Below are positions 32,591 through 43,431 of a DNA stretch of 64,000 nucleotides, one piece after another. The notes beneath the pieces are model-generated. The model saw only the letters and a program-made list of their open reading frames with translations. It was not told the origin of the DNA and ran no database searches. Made by a program: the position numbers and the translations under genes. Each line of letters starts with the position of its first letter. Position 1 is the stretch's first letter. The stretch lies in NCBI RefSeq assembly GCF_032854445.1, contig NC_088307.1, forward strand, positions 14,460,017 through 14,524,016, read 5' to 3'. The DNA comes from Liolophura sinensis (taxonomy: Eukaryota > Mollusca > Polyplacophora > Chitonida > Chitonidae).

Positions 32591-33000
32591 ATTCATTGAG
32601 AAAACTTGGTAATCCCTCGAATTAACTAATTAGTTTTAGGGCGTACATAATGCACTGTTTCTATTTGCAAAGCCTCAGTTTCACAAACTGTACTTTGAAT
32701 ACCAAGTGGGTATATCACTCTAGAGCAGCTTTAACATATTTGATGTCATAAACCCTAAGCTCTTGAGATTATCTTGCACACCTATTACTGACATTAAGAG
32801 GATTAATACCTAACAAACATATATTAAAAATGTCAATGCATGCAAGAGACGCATTTAAAATGACCAATGTTTGCGGAATGGCAGGAAGTGAAATCTGGTT
32901 AAAATACAAGTACCCAACGGAAGAAGCCGTTAATGATTATGACATTGCGTGTTACGGGTCTACAGAGGAATTACGGACCGTAAAAAATGCCATATTGTAA

Positions 33001-33409
33001 TGATTGCAATTGAACTCCCTTGTGAGTCCTAAAGTCTCACACAGGAAGACAAATGTCACAACGACTGCCACTGACTCTCCCCAGGATATAGACTATTTTT
33101 TTCAATGACACTCATTACAATGTCTCACAGATGAACGAGTGTTAAAAATGATGACATCATTCACGCCCGTTTATTTTCGCTTTCACTGTATGCTCAGCTT
33201 TCAGGCGCTCATAATATGGAATTTTTTCCTCTATGTAATCATCTTAAACATAAGGTATACATGGAAAGAAGCGGAAAGGGGGGAGGGGGTGGCCTATCGT
33301 AGTGATGGCCGGTGTCATGTAGAAGAAAAACTGTCCGTACATCTTCCTGGAAGTTATTCTACGGAAGGCCACTACCGTACCTATCAGCATACAATATCAT
33401 CGTATCTAT
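33001..33409. other. spacer; GGGGGAGGGGG run
   Basis: No gene. A purine run (GAAAGGGGGGAGGGGGTGG) lies near 33278-33296. The 119-residue frame 33139-33498 crosses into Rep-F and has no domain. Confidence 0.4.
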
Positions 33410-33875
33410 GCGTCGAAACAGACATTCGTATACCAGTTGTCAACCAATTAGGACGTTCCGTGTCAATAATCGCAAGGCCAGTTCCCAAAACTGTTTAACA
33501 CAAACTACCAACGGAACTAAGAAAGCATATAAAATACCAAAATATGACGGAATCATGCAAAGAGAAGCGATGAACAGTTTTCATTGACGTATGAAAGACG
33601 CAAGGTAGTTTCCAGGTGAATGAATGAAATCATTATTCAAATCGTGTACGATGCTAGAATATCAGCTGTCGATGACAAAATATGTATCTCAGTTGCGCTT
33701 TGATTGCACCTGTTCGTTTATCCAACGTGGTAATCTAAATTCAACACGATGAATATACTGTCCCTAGCTTGGGAAGGGGGGGGTGGGGTGGTAAGCGGAA
33801 TTAGAAGCTCTGTCCATATTTACCTACAAGAGAATTACACTCATTGTAAATCTTAAGAAACTAGAGTGAATATAA
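33410..33875 (-). repeat. Rep-F, near full length
   Basis: Contains CGTCGAAACAGACATTCGTA, TACCAGTTGTCAACCAATTA, GACGTTCCGTGTCAATAATC, TTGCGCTTTGATTGCACC and CTTAAGAAACTAGAGTGAA. A G-rich run (GGAAGGGGGGGGTGGGGTGG) lies inside at about 33772-33791. It is followed head to tail by a second copy. Confidence 0.8.
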
Positions 33876-34235
33876 CCGTCCTGTCCGACATTCGTATACC
33901 GTACGTAGTCCATAAAGGGCGTTCCAAGTCGATAATCGCACGATCCATTTCCAAAAACAACGCTTAACACTAGCTCTCAAAGAAAAGGTATGTAAGAAAT
34001 CAAGAAATAAGACACACAAGAGAGAAGCGGTCATCAGCTTTCAATGATGCCGGGCAGACAGTTGATATTCCAGGCATGAATTCCATATCAAAGTTCAAAT
34101 TCGTAATTTATGAATGAGGTCCAGGTCAAGTAACAATTAAACAAGGTATCTCAGTCTTGCTTTGATTGCAACTGTTACATGCAGATGTAATGAGCATGGC
34201 TGACCTTACGGCCCCTAGCCCCAGGTTGAGCGGTA
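33876..34235 (-). repeat. Rep-F, second tandem copy behind RT copy 2
   Basis: Contains CCTGTCCGACATTCGTATAC, AAGGGCGTTCCAAGTCGATA, ATCGCACGATCC, TCTTGCTTTGATTGCAACTG and GGCCCCTAGCCCCAGG. Same orientation as the previous copy, and about 180 bases from the RT coding end at 34417. Confidence 0.75.
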
Positions 34236-34416
34236 TTAGATACAGTTCGAAGATGACGAGCGTTACAGACCTTAACCGAAGAGATTGTGATTCAAAAGTA
34301 AAGGACGATTACGTCATTCCTGTTAATATATAAGGATCTCATACTACAAGAGGGGCTATCTATGATGTTACACATGATATGCTGGTCTGTATGAAAGCTG
34401 TCTACAAGATAGATGG

Positions 34417-36510
34417 TTACACTCGGCCACCAGCGCCATCTATGTTGTTAAATACCATGATAGATATGCTCATAAGGATAACAGTTTCGTCTATGTGGTT
34501 GATCACAATGCTTTTGTGAACTAACAACTTGTGACGCAGATTAAAGTCCTCACAATTTACGCAAGATCGGACAAATACTACAAGGCGAGATATGTACACG
34601 CCATATGCAGGACCCATTGGTATATTGCTTTTTAAATAAGGATAATTTATAATATTAAAATTGAAACTATCCTTTTTGTCGTAAAGGCGGAGTGAAAGGA
34701 GACCTTGTTCGTCTTTGTACAGATATAGATCCAAATAAGATGTACCATCAGGACTATCTGTTGTCTCTTTTAAATCCAGTGAAGGCGGATAGATTTCCTT
34801 CACCGCTTCAGCAATATAGGGGTTATTTGACGCCAGTAGATCATCAGTATACCGCTTGGTAAATGAAAAGGATCGACCTTTAAAGATATCACTTTTAAAT
34901 AATTTCTGCTAACATTCGTGTTCATATGAAAACAGGTATAGGTTTGCCAAAAGAGGAGCACAATAGGTACCACTTGGAATACCTATGTACTGTTGGTAAA
35001 TGGTATCCCCGAATTTCACGTAGATGTTATTAATGAGAAATTCAAGTAATTCAATAAATAATGTAACATCCCATGAGTGGTAACCTTTATAAATAGTACA
35101 ACTAAAGAAAGCCTTATTGCTTCTGACGTTAATGTAACGGTGGCCTGTTTAAGGAAATACCGAGACAATTAACGACGATATTCTTTCAATATGATCTTTG
35201 TGAGGAATTTTAGTATAGAGAGTAAAGAAAATGACTCTAATTAAGTCCTTGTGGATAGGTCTTTGTACGGTGTATGTATATGAGCATCAAGCTCTTCTGT
35301 AAGACGTTTGGAGTTGTTAAGAATCCACATGCAGTTGACATCTGAATTTTTTTGTTATAGCACAACAATTCTTATTCCAAAATGACTTTACTTCTTGTAA
35401 CGCTCTCGTAAGTAGGGTTGACAAGAGTATGGTGGTACAACTTCTTGAACCTGCAATAAATCGAGCCTTGTATGGGGATTTATGTATTTTAGGAATCCAG
35501 TAAAATTGTGTTATTTCTGTATGACGGGTAGGTATATTTAGGCGCCTTTTATTTTATTAAATAGTTCCTTCAGAGTATATGTAGTAGCAGAATACGTTAA
35601 TGTTGTTGTAGATGTACATAGCTCTTGAACAAGAATTTGATAATAATAATTCATGCAAATAGTGATGACAAATTTACTATGAAGGTCAGCGAGTGTTTCT
35701 TGCACAGAGGGATCCTTCAGAACCTGTTTAACTTTAGGTAGAGAATCAATGTCTATACAGTGTGTAGCTAAACTAACCTTCTTTTGACAATCTCAATGCA
35801 ATCGTTAGGTACCGAAAAATCCACATTCTCCCGTTTTGACCATTTTTTAACATATTCCTAAAGCGCAGAGATGATATTTTTATGTTAGCTCTAGTGTCGA
35901 CATTTCTGTTCTATCTATACTTAGGACCTCTCTCACAAAGAGATTCTTTAGATCATGATTCTTAATAATATTAAGGTCACCAGACGTGTATACATTTGTC
36001 GTAGGTAAAAACTGAGGATTCACAATCACAGTTATAGCCGCCAGAAGTGTACTTCGCTAAATTGAACTCCTTGATGATCTGGAAATAATTCAAAATTTTG
36101 GAAACGATAGGCTTTGTGTACTCATTGGATATGCTAGGGGGCTTTTGGATATTAAAATAATTAGGCACAGCACTAAGAACATCAGGCTCATTAAAGATGC
36201 GTGGTAGGTTAATTAAATCAAGGCCTCTCTCTCTAAATACTTTATCTTCAGAAAGAGTCTATCGTGTTGACTTTCAGTTGTAGTTACAGGGCGATACAAT
36301 CGAAAATACGATATGTCTTGACACAGACGTAAAAGGTGAGGTGGAACATTAAAATTGTGTATATTATTGGATACGTCTTGAACTACCTGTTTTAGCGAAT
36401 TCAATGGCAGTGCATATAATACTGTGCGTAGAGCATGCATGCTACTGGTGTCATACGACAATCCTACTAAACAGCTAACTGTAACGTGTTTTTGAATCAT
36501 GTTTCTATTG
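34417..36510 (-). pseudogene. retroelement reverse transcriptase, degenerate (RT copy 2)
   Basis: The minus strand carries the domain in order, broken by stops and frameshifts. First comes an N-terminal region (ESQHDRLFLKI, LINLPRIFNEPDVLSAVP, SISNEYTKPIVSKILNY near 36290-36080). Then come fingers motifs FWIPKIHKSPYKARFIAGS near 35500-35440, TLYTKIPH near 35210, and YIGIPSGTYCAPLLANLYLF near 34990-34930. After an in-frame TAG come the catalytic YxDD box KRYTDDLLAS near 34865-34830, EIYPPSLDLKETT, SYLDLYLY and INYPYLKSNIPMGPAYGV. The last 128 residues are an open frame (34417-34803). The PKxHK signature and the flanking repeat pattern recall Penelope-like elements, but I cannot exclude another non-LTR lineage. 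No GIY-YIG endonuclease was recognised. Confidence 0.88.
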
Positions 36511-36989
36511 AACTTTCTCCTACCATGACTGCCAGGTCTAAATTTATGGTATTTGAAGGCTGTTGTTGGAATAACCTTGACACACTACTTTTTGCAGTAA
36601 TACTCGTGGCTGTCATGCACTTATTCCGTTTTTAATGGTATGTAACATCTGCAGGAATACTAAAATACATACACGTGTTTTAAACTCATGGAAATGAAAT
36701 AAATTAAAATAAATAGATAACAATAACAAATGTAATAGGATATTTGTTTCAGCCTATATAATAAATCAGCTATGGATCATACATAACTAACCAAGAAATG
36801 GTTGAAACTGATTTTAGCACAAGATGTAATAGCAAAAAGCACAATGGATTATGAAGAACTTGGTACAGTAAGGTAGAGAATCGGCCTCAAAAGGGTACGA
36901 TAAGAAAGTGCACATTTTAATATCCCTCACAATTCTGTAAATTTCCAAATTTCCGAAACTTGGTCGAAGCGCCCATAAAAATTATACAA
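36511..36989. other. spacer 5' of RT copy 2
   Basis: AT-rich. No Rep-F copy or other pseudo-LTR was recognised on this side of the RT remnant, so the 5' end of the element is lost or not identifiable. Confidence 0.4.
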
Positions 36990-37145
36990 TATAACAAAGA
37001 CGTACAATATAGAGAGAAAAACCAGAGCTGCGACGACAGTGTGATAGCTGGCAAATGGTCACACGTAACCGGTGAAATACGGCCTCTCGTGAATTTACTT
37101 CAGAGTTTTCTTCTAACTGTCCATGTAACTGCATAAATAGTAGCA
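36990..37145 (-). mobile_element. SINE-3 copy
   Basis: Contains AGAGAGAAAAACCAGAGCTG, CGACGACAGTGTGATAGCTG, GCAAATGGTCACACGTAACC, GGTGAAATACGGCCTCTCGT, GAATTTACTTCAGAG and TAACTGTCCATGTAACTGCA. This is one of the most complete minus-orientation copies of the body. The tail module is not preserved. Confidence 0.8.
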
Positions 37146-37400
37146 AATTACACACCACCCTAGCACCATGGCTTAAGCAGAATTAGGTAAAAAAATAAGG
37201 TGATGATATGGCCATAGAAGAGGTAATTGCTTTGTAATAACACGCCAAATGTGCACTCTCAATCAAAAACACCAATTTGGGGGTCAAACGAAGAACTTTG
37301 TTTTTAATTCTCTGTATGAAGATCGACGTTAATCTGGAACTTTCAGGGATATATTTCTGCGTGCTGTCAGAGTTAACGTTTTGGTTAACGTTTGCCTTCG

Positions 37401-37575
37401 TATTTATTTATTTATTTGGTTGGTGTTTTACGCCGTACTCAAGAATATTTCACTTATACGACGGCACCCAGAGCCTTGGGTAAAACCACGACCACCCGCA
37501 GGTTGCTGGAAGCAGCATGAGCTGGACTTGAACTCACATCAACTGCATTGGTGGGAGGCTTCTAGGTCATTGGCA
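37401..37575 (-). mobile_element. SINE-1 with internal deletion
   Basis: Contains TTTATTTATTTATTTGGTTG, GTGTTTTACGCCGTACTCAA and AATATTTCACTTATACGACG, a shortened middle, then CCACGACCACCCGCAGGTTG and the box B region (TGGACTTGAACTCACATC). Confidence 0.88.
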
Positions 37576-37789
37576 AGTTCAACATCCGTATTTCTGCCGA
37601 AGACTGTGTTAAGGCATCTTTCATGCTACAGCGATCTAACCAAGCCGCGAAATAGAACACGTAGCACATGGACAAAAAGAGGGTGGGGTCTGGTGGGGCA
37701 CTAGAATTCTGTATCTGTCGTGAGATCACATGGCTACTGCTAAGCTGTAATACTTATTATACTGTTTCATTTATTGAGGTTATATTATA
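37576..37789. other. no recognisable gene
   Basis: Short spacer. CTGTCGTGAGATCACATGGC near 37716 resembles GCCGTGAGATCATATGC near 19541 inside TIR-D; the match is too short to call. Confidence 0.3.
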
Positions 37790-38015
37790 ACAATAGTGCA
37801 ACGACTGGTTGACCCGTATGGCTCGGGCAGGGCAACTTATTTAAATTCGGTAAGGCGTCTCAGTGAAGCAGCACTAGATAAAAGAGCGATGAAAATCCGT
37901 CCTAAAACAAGGCGGCATATAACATGCACTCTAAGGGTTCCTTCGTCGTCACATGACTCAAACATTGTTCAGTACGACGTTAATCCCCACCCACTCACTC
38001 ACTCACTCACTCATC
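37790..38015 (+). mobile_element. SINE-2, head missing
   Basis: Contains TGCAACGACTGGTTGACCCG, TCGGTAAGGCGTCTCAGTGA, AGCAGCACTAGATAAAAGAG, CCTTCGTCGTCACATGACTC, GTACGACGTTAATCCCC and a (CACT)n tail. Confidence 0.9.
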
Positions 38016-38208
38016 CTTTGATTTTCTCCGCAACCGACAATAGTCTGGTGTATTGTTGGGAACTTAACGCAGTGAATTGTCGATTATTGGAATACTGGGT
38101 ATGCGAGTTAGGCATTGACGAAGTCATATGTACTTTCCTTGACGTCAGTATTGTATTTAATTAGAATTTACTGTGATCAAAACCTATGCACGTTTTCACT
38201 GTTTAATC

Positions 38209-38374
38209 CTATGTGCAGAGCACGTGGAACGGTCAGGCAGCAACCTGCGGATGGTCGAAGGTTTCCCCCGGGCTGTGCCCGGTTTCCACCCATCATAATG
38301 CTGGCCTCAGTCGTATAAGTGAAATATTCTTGAGAGCGGCGTAAAACACCTATCAAATAAATAAATCAAATAAA
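38209..38374 (+). mobile_element. SINE-1 3' half
   Basis: Contains GCAACCTGCGGATGGTCGAA, GTTTCCACCCATCATAATGC, CAGTCGTATAAGTGAAATAT, TCTTGAGAGCGGCGTAAAAC and (AAAT)n. Confidence 0.9.
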
Positions 38375-38789
38375 TATGTGCACAGCAAATCATGATAAAA
38401 TACATTCACATTTCTCGAGTTTACTGATTCGCCTAAAGAAATGACACAAGCATTAACAGTTCATGTAATTCAGCAATCAAGGGATCAGTAGACCTCTGCA
38501 GACCTTCTCGCTGCCAGTACTCCTGCTCTATCTGTCACAATATAAGCATTTCCATTAATCATGAACTATTATATCTCACGAAACTTTGGCTCAAACCAAG
38601 AGGATTTACATGAGTTTACATGATGCATTATAATTAACTTTTCAGATAATTGTGAATAATAACCTGTTCATAATCTCTGAAAGTGACCTGATCATTAAAC
38701 GTACATGTATTACCTGTTTGACAGCATTTTACAGTCTGCTCCGGAAACCTTGTCCGTAGGCTTTTCAAGTAAGTGGCTAACGTCCGCTA
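38375..38789. other. no recognisable gene
   Basis: AT-rich spacer between SINE-1 and the transposase pseudogene. No terminal inverted repeat of the transposon could be recognised here. Confidence 0.4.
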
Positions 38790-39690
38790 ACTTGAAGGTT
38801 TTGTTTAGACACGAGACGTAGCCCTTAATGTTTACCCAGAATGCTCTATCGCATTCAACTCACAAACAAGCCACCGGCGTCTGTAAAATCAAATGACCAT
38901 TCTGTTGGGCAGGGACGTCAGACTGGAATGCTGTAACCGGCTTATTTCTCCAAACCATCTCAGTAAAGTCTTTCTTGAGAGCAGTTGAAGGAAATGCTAT
39001 GTCTCGATTTCTTGCAAATGATGTTTCTTGACACCGTGGGACCTTTACTTACTGTGTCTTTGATGTTGTAATGGCTGGCATTATCAAGTATAAGAACTCT
39101 TGCGTGTTCTAAACGGGGAATTAATACCACTTCCAGCCAATTCAAAAATTTATCACCGTTCATTTCGTCATGATAATATGTTTTTTCGGCCTCAAACAAC
39201 ATCGTGGCTTATTTAATAAAACCTGCCCGCGTGTAATAGCTCGAGTTGTCGCCCCTTTCCAGATGGTGGCATTTGGGCCTTTCTTCGTCCGGTCCTGTCA
39301 ATTGTTTTACACAGAACAGTTGACGTTAAGACAGGTCTCATCTTTGTAGACTATGTCATAATCTACCTCTCTGTAGAACTTTAATTTACGTAAATAATCT
39401 ACTCTCTATGACATCCCTTCTCTCTGATATGATTTCCTCTTGTCGGTTGTTTTCCTGTACTTGAAACGGTTGGTTTTCAGTATTCTTCATACTGACGAAA
39501 ATGACGGTGGAAATCCTGGATTTTCTTCCTTCAGAACAGCCATTAATTTTGGTACTGTCGGTTGATCTTTATTATTCAAATGATTCCATATGTCTGATTA
39601 CAAAATTAATACCAAAGCTGTCAAATTTAGAAGATTTGGCCGCTTTGGGCTTCCGTACCGCCTCTCCAGTAGTTGCACTGCATTCTTTCT
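38790..39690 (-). pseudogene. Tc1/mariner-type DDE transposase, degenerate
   Basis: On the minus strand the family pattern appears in order with frameshifts and stops. Near 39600 a KSSKFDSFGINFVIRHM segment corresponds to the N-terminal DNA-binding region. Near 39380 a YLRKLKFYREVDYDIVYKDE segment carries the first catalytic D region (YKDET). An 80-residue open frame at 38960-39202 holds AEKTYYHDEMNGDKFLNWLE and LILDNASHYN with the second D. Near 38845-38868 CELNAIE corresponds to the acidic third site, after which a frameshift gives FWVNIKGYV. The order D, D, E and the HDEMNG and LDNASH words fit IS630/Tc1/mariner transposases of the type often seen in invertebrates. It cannot encode an active enzyme. 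SINE-2 lies just upstream, and half of a TIR-D element lies beyond that. Confidence 0.78.
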
Positions 39691-39763
39691 ATACCCTTTA
39701 AGTATTCCTCAAATTCAGTGCAGCCCTGCTAGTGACAGACATTCGTCTTTTATCATCGTTTGA

Positions 39764-40066
39764 CCAGTCCCAGTGGCATGGTTGGTAGAGTGTCCGCTTC
39801 GCGAACGGTAGACCCAGGGTCAATCCTGGGTCGGGTGAAGGGGATAGTGCAACGACTGGTTGACCCGCATCAGTACAATGGCTCGGACGGGGCGGTTGAC
39901 TTGCCCTCGGTAAGTCGTCTGAGTGAAGCAGCACTAGATAAAAGAGCGGAGGGAACTCTTGCATCAAGGAGGCACATTACACTTCAAGGACACTAGAAAG
40001 CCTTCTTCGTGATATGACTGAAAAATTCTTGAGTACGACGTTAAACCCCAAACACTCACTCACTCA
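39764..40066 (+). mobile_element. full SINE-2
   Basis: The tRNA-like head CAGTGGCATGGTTGGTAGAG (box A), TGTCCGCTTCGCGAACGG and GGGTCAATCCTGGGTCGGG (box B) is followed by the body GTGCAACGACTGGTTGACCC and TGCCCTCGGTAAGTCGTC. It ends in TGATATGACTGAAAAATTC, TTGAGTACGACGTTAAACCC and (CACT)n. The stretch AAGACTTTAAAAGAGG, found after box B in the 17.6 kb copy, is absent here. Confidence 0.93.
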
Positions 40067-40199
40067 TAATCATTTGTGGTATTCTGCAGATGATTGCGTA
40101 AGTTTAAAACAGCTAATTTCTCTTCGCAAGACATATGCTTTTCCCCTCGGCATTGTGCAGCCAGAAACACGCGCCAGTAATATATTAGGTTAAAGGCGT

Positions 40200-40512
40200 C
40201 ATTTTCCCTCAAAACATACCGAGACTCCGCCCATTCCCCCAGCATGCCACTTGTTATTGAATAATTATGACGTCACCCGAGGCAGTGTGTTCTTGGTGTG
40301 GAGACTAATCTTATGCAGTTAACATTATGAATTAGAATAAAATATTATATCTGCATCTTCCTTGTAATAATATAGACTTTCAGCATGTCAAATTCTAGAG
40401 TTTGGGCTGTTACGTGACACTGACTGAAGGCAGTTTTGGTAGCGAGTATGACTGATTTTACAGAGATCTGAATGTAGGCAACTGTCTAAAAGAAATAGAC
40501 TATAATATCTAA
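40200..40512. mobile_element. TIR-D right half
   Basis: Contains CCTCAAAACATACCGAGACT, CCAGCATGCCACTTG, AATAATTATGACGTCACCCG, AGGCA, CTGTTACGTGACACTGAC, TTGGTAGCGAGTATGACTGA, GTAGGCAACTGTCTAAAAGA and AATAGACTATA. It matches about 19670-19928. No matching left end was found, so it is truncated or solo. It lies upstream of the transposase pseudogene. It could be the end of that element, but this is unproven. Confidence 0.7.
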
Positions 40513-41544
40513 CATGGCAACTATACAGAAATCGTGCGTGATTCCTGTTTGAGAGCCCATGTGGTCGTCTATAATTGGCTTGGGATGTTATGTGTAACAT
40601 GTATCGGAAATATAAGGCTGGAAGTTGTTATAAATTTATAATTTGGTTTGTGTTAAATGGCATACTAAAAAAATTTTCAGGAAATAAAGTTTGTTGTGCA
40701 GTGGTTTTCCCCTCTCTACCCTGTCTAAAACAAAACAGATATTTCAGTGTGACTAGAGTATGAGCTACAGTTTTTCGATTTTATGACTTACACATCGCTA
40801 ACACGAATATAGGCTCGGTTCAGTGCATATTTGGCAAGACACATAAATCACACTCTTGTCATATATCAGGAAAAGAGGAGAAATACAGAACTGAAAACAG
40901 AGGTGGTCTTTCGAAGTTGTTAACAGCTGTCAGTCACAGCTATAGTCAATTTCGCTCCTAAAGAATCAGAGATAGTATAAATTATGTACGTGAGACACGA
41001 TCACAGGCAGGTACATCGTCAACAACATGGTCTCTGGAGCTTTCTGCTTGGAAAGTTCGAAATGATCTCACTGAAGCAGATATATTTTACCTGTGAGTGG
41101 TACAGAGCACGGTCAGCTTCTGTGGATTAAACCCAAGGTCACCACACTTTGAATCTTCCACACTACTTTATAACTATGGTGTACGCATAATGGTGTAATG
41201 CATGTAGAACCCACATCAGTTAACGAATCTCTGATTGTCTCGGTGCATGTGTTTGTCTCCGTGAATATGTACGTACAGGTATGTATGCTTTGGGTTTTAT
41301 GTCATACTTCGGGACATCTTCTTGTGTCTTCTTGTGGCAGTGCGAGTCCATACCACCAAAATTAGGTGCCATTCTCTCCAAATTTGTGTACATAATACCT
41401 TTATTGAGAATTGTTTGTGACGTTATATGGAGTACGACACTTCTGATCATATTTCAATCAGTTATGTTTGCGCCGCCAAACTGAGAAGCCCGCTACCAGT
41501 CTGAAACCATCTTCATTTCCTCCACCAGTTAGGCAATACCGAAT
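40513..41544. other. 1 kb without recognisable features
   Basis: Frames up to 76 residues, no domain, no shared repeat detected. Confidence 0.45.
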
Positions 41545-41830
41545 CGGGCTGTGGCCAAGCGGTCAAATTGTTTGCCTTCCAGTCGCTAGGTCTCACGACA
41601 AGTGGGTTCAATGTCATTCTCTAACGGTGAGTTTTCTAAACTCTTCGGTTTTCGTTGTAAAGACGCGGGAATTGATGGTGTTTTTTGTGTTGTTTTTCAG
41701 GGATGCGGGTTGGGGGGATATATCTTCTACCAATATGACCAATTGCCACACGTGGAAAAGTTCACCAGAAACTCATCAAATGGCGGCGCTTAACCACGAG
41801 CTCTCTTTTTTTCTCCACTCCTACAAGTGA
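41545..41830 (+). mobile_element. possible tRNA-derived SINE of another family
   Basis: GGGCTGTGGCCAAGCGGTCA resembles the box A region of a Leu/Ser-type tRNA, and GACAAGTGGGTTCAATGTC resembles box B about 45 bases later. A unit ending GCCACACGTGGAAAAGTTCA, CCAGAAACTCATC, then GGCGGCGCTTAACCACG follows. I see no second copy in the window, so the family call rests on the head alone. Confidence 0.4.
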
Positions 41831-43431
41831 AACAATGTTGAATATGGTTTAAATAACAATGATCGACACCTAACGGTATAAATATGGCCTCTGAAACCCA
41901 CCACGGAATTCAAATAAGTCATGCATTTAATTCTGTTAAGGCATGTTTTGGTGCAATGTATCTACAACAATGACGGCCTGTTTGTCATGTCTTTTCTTAA
42001 GAGTCATCTATCTCTGCATGGTCACGATAAAGGAGGGCAACAGGTCATTTATGAAGATATAACTGTAAATATGCGTGTCCCGTTAGGGTACAGGGAAGGT
42101 CATCAGCATACTAGAGCTGATACAAAGTCGTTACTACACAATGGACATGTGCATTATCAGGCTTACGTTTACTCTAAAGGTTCCATACTACCTGTGGCGG
42201 TGTTCTATGATCTGCGGGATTCCCGCGGTGAATTGCGAGAAACACCGAGAAATAAAGGCGAGCTTTTTACACTGCTGGCTAGAAAGGGTTGCCTTTTGTC
42301 CCGACTCGGCATTGATGTTAAATTGTTCAACTGAGGCCCATGTCACCGCCACGCGTGCCGTGGATAGGATTTCCTCAGTCAAGCATTGACAGACAAGAGC
42401 AGTGATCTCATCACGGACCATTAGCAGCTCTAATCACTGAATATTTCATACCATATCTGTCAACGTGCTTCAACATGCATGGACAACCAGTCTGACATTT
42501 AACTTAGTCTCGCTTTGAACACGCAATACGTTTCAACCAATTTTCTGTTTGTTTTCTGTGACCACCATATGTCGGCGGGAGAGCCTGATATTATTAGATT
42601 CAGGCATCCGGCACAGGCATGGCGGTAACACGAGGATATTTTAACAGTGGTTATACAATACACCATCAGCCAAGGCTATGATCGATTTTGAAGATAGCAT
42701 CGAACATGACATGTTAGAGACATATACCGCAAATGGGCAAATTACGTGAGCTACTGGATCCCCGTTTCAGCTGTTAGGCATGCGCATTAAACACATGAGC
42801 ATTTGTGCAAATATATCTTATAAAACATATTCGACGTTAAACAATCTGTATACACGATGTTGAATCTAAGTTTTAAAAAATGTAAGCAATGCAATATATA
42901 TTTTGTTTTAAATTTTTGTTCTTATATTGTTATTTGACTGCGACATACAGTGGCCAAAATGTTCAGAGGGGCATATGATAACCAAAGAATTCTGATACAC
43001 ACTGTGCCCTTAAAAATTTCGTCGAACGCTCAAAAGACTATTTACCTCCGTCATCGAAACAGTTTGACTCATTGCATATCTATTTCTGGGCTATTTAGCC
43101 TTTGTATCCACAGATAAGTATGGCCGTTTTCAAAATGGTTTTAAAATGTAAATTAATACGTCAATATTCTCTGAGTAGGCCTATTAAAATGACACATGCT
43201 CAGTGTTGGGAAATAGTTCTCACAATGTTACACGGCGTATTGATGGCTTGCAGGTTGTAATACAGTCTTGGTTATACATTTCTAAAACGCAAGGCAACAC
43301 CTAGAAGTCTTAATTTGACATAAGATAATTTTGAATTACATCCTTTTCTCTTCTGTAAAATGTTGAATGGTACACTTAACTGACTTAATAAATGTTTTCT
43401 ATCATCCAATGGCAGAGCGTGTCATAAGAAG
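41831..43431. other. 1.6 kb, one 137-residue open frame, otherwise empty
   Basis: The frame at 41921-42334 (+) encodes an unrecognised peptide with a hydrophobic start (HLILLRHVLVQC) and a hydrophilic rest (e.g. GHVHYQAYVYSK). A TCTTTTCTTAAG acceptor-like site lies inside at about 42001. One or a few chance frames of this length are expected in 64 kb of such sequence, so I do not call a gene. The remainder to 43431 is AT-rich with no repeat. Confidence 0.3.

Larger units (their letters stand above)
31842..33000 (+). other. two protein-like open frames, unrecognised
   Basis: A frame at 31842-32114 (90 codons) ends in a hydrophilic segment including SSNGRLIARVRMVKGGRN. A second frame of about 59 codons at about 32825-33000 includes GSEIWLKYKYPTEEAVNDY. 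Both have even amino-acid usage and stop cleanly. Neither matches a family I know, and no splice signals tie them together. A SINE-1 and a microsatellite lie between them. Chance frames of this size are common here, so the call rests on composition alone. Confidence 0.15.

Noticed and set aside
34417-36510. Active reverse transcriptase
   Set aside because: The YTDD box is intact, but at least one in-frame TAG and several frameshifts interrupt the domain.
41921-42334. 137-residue plus-strand open frame as a gene
   Set aside because: Frames of this size are expected a few times by chance in 64 kb with this stop-codon frequency. No domain, and no paired splice signals. Described in the spacer entry only.
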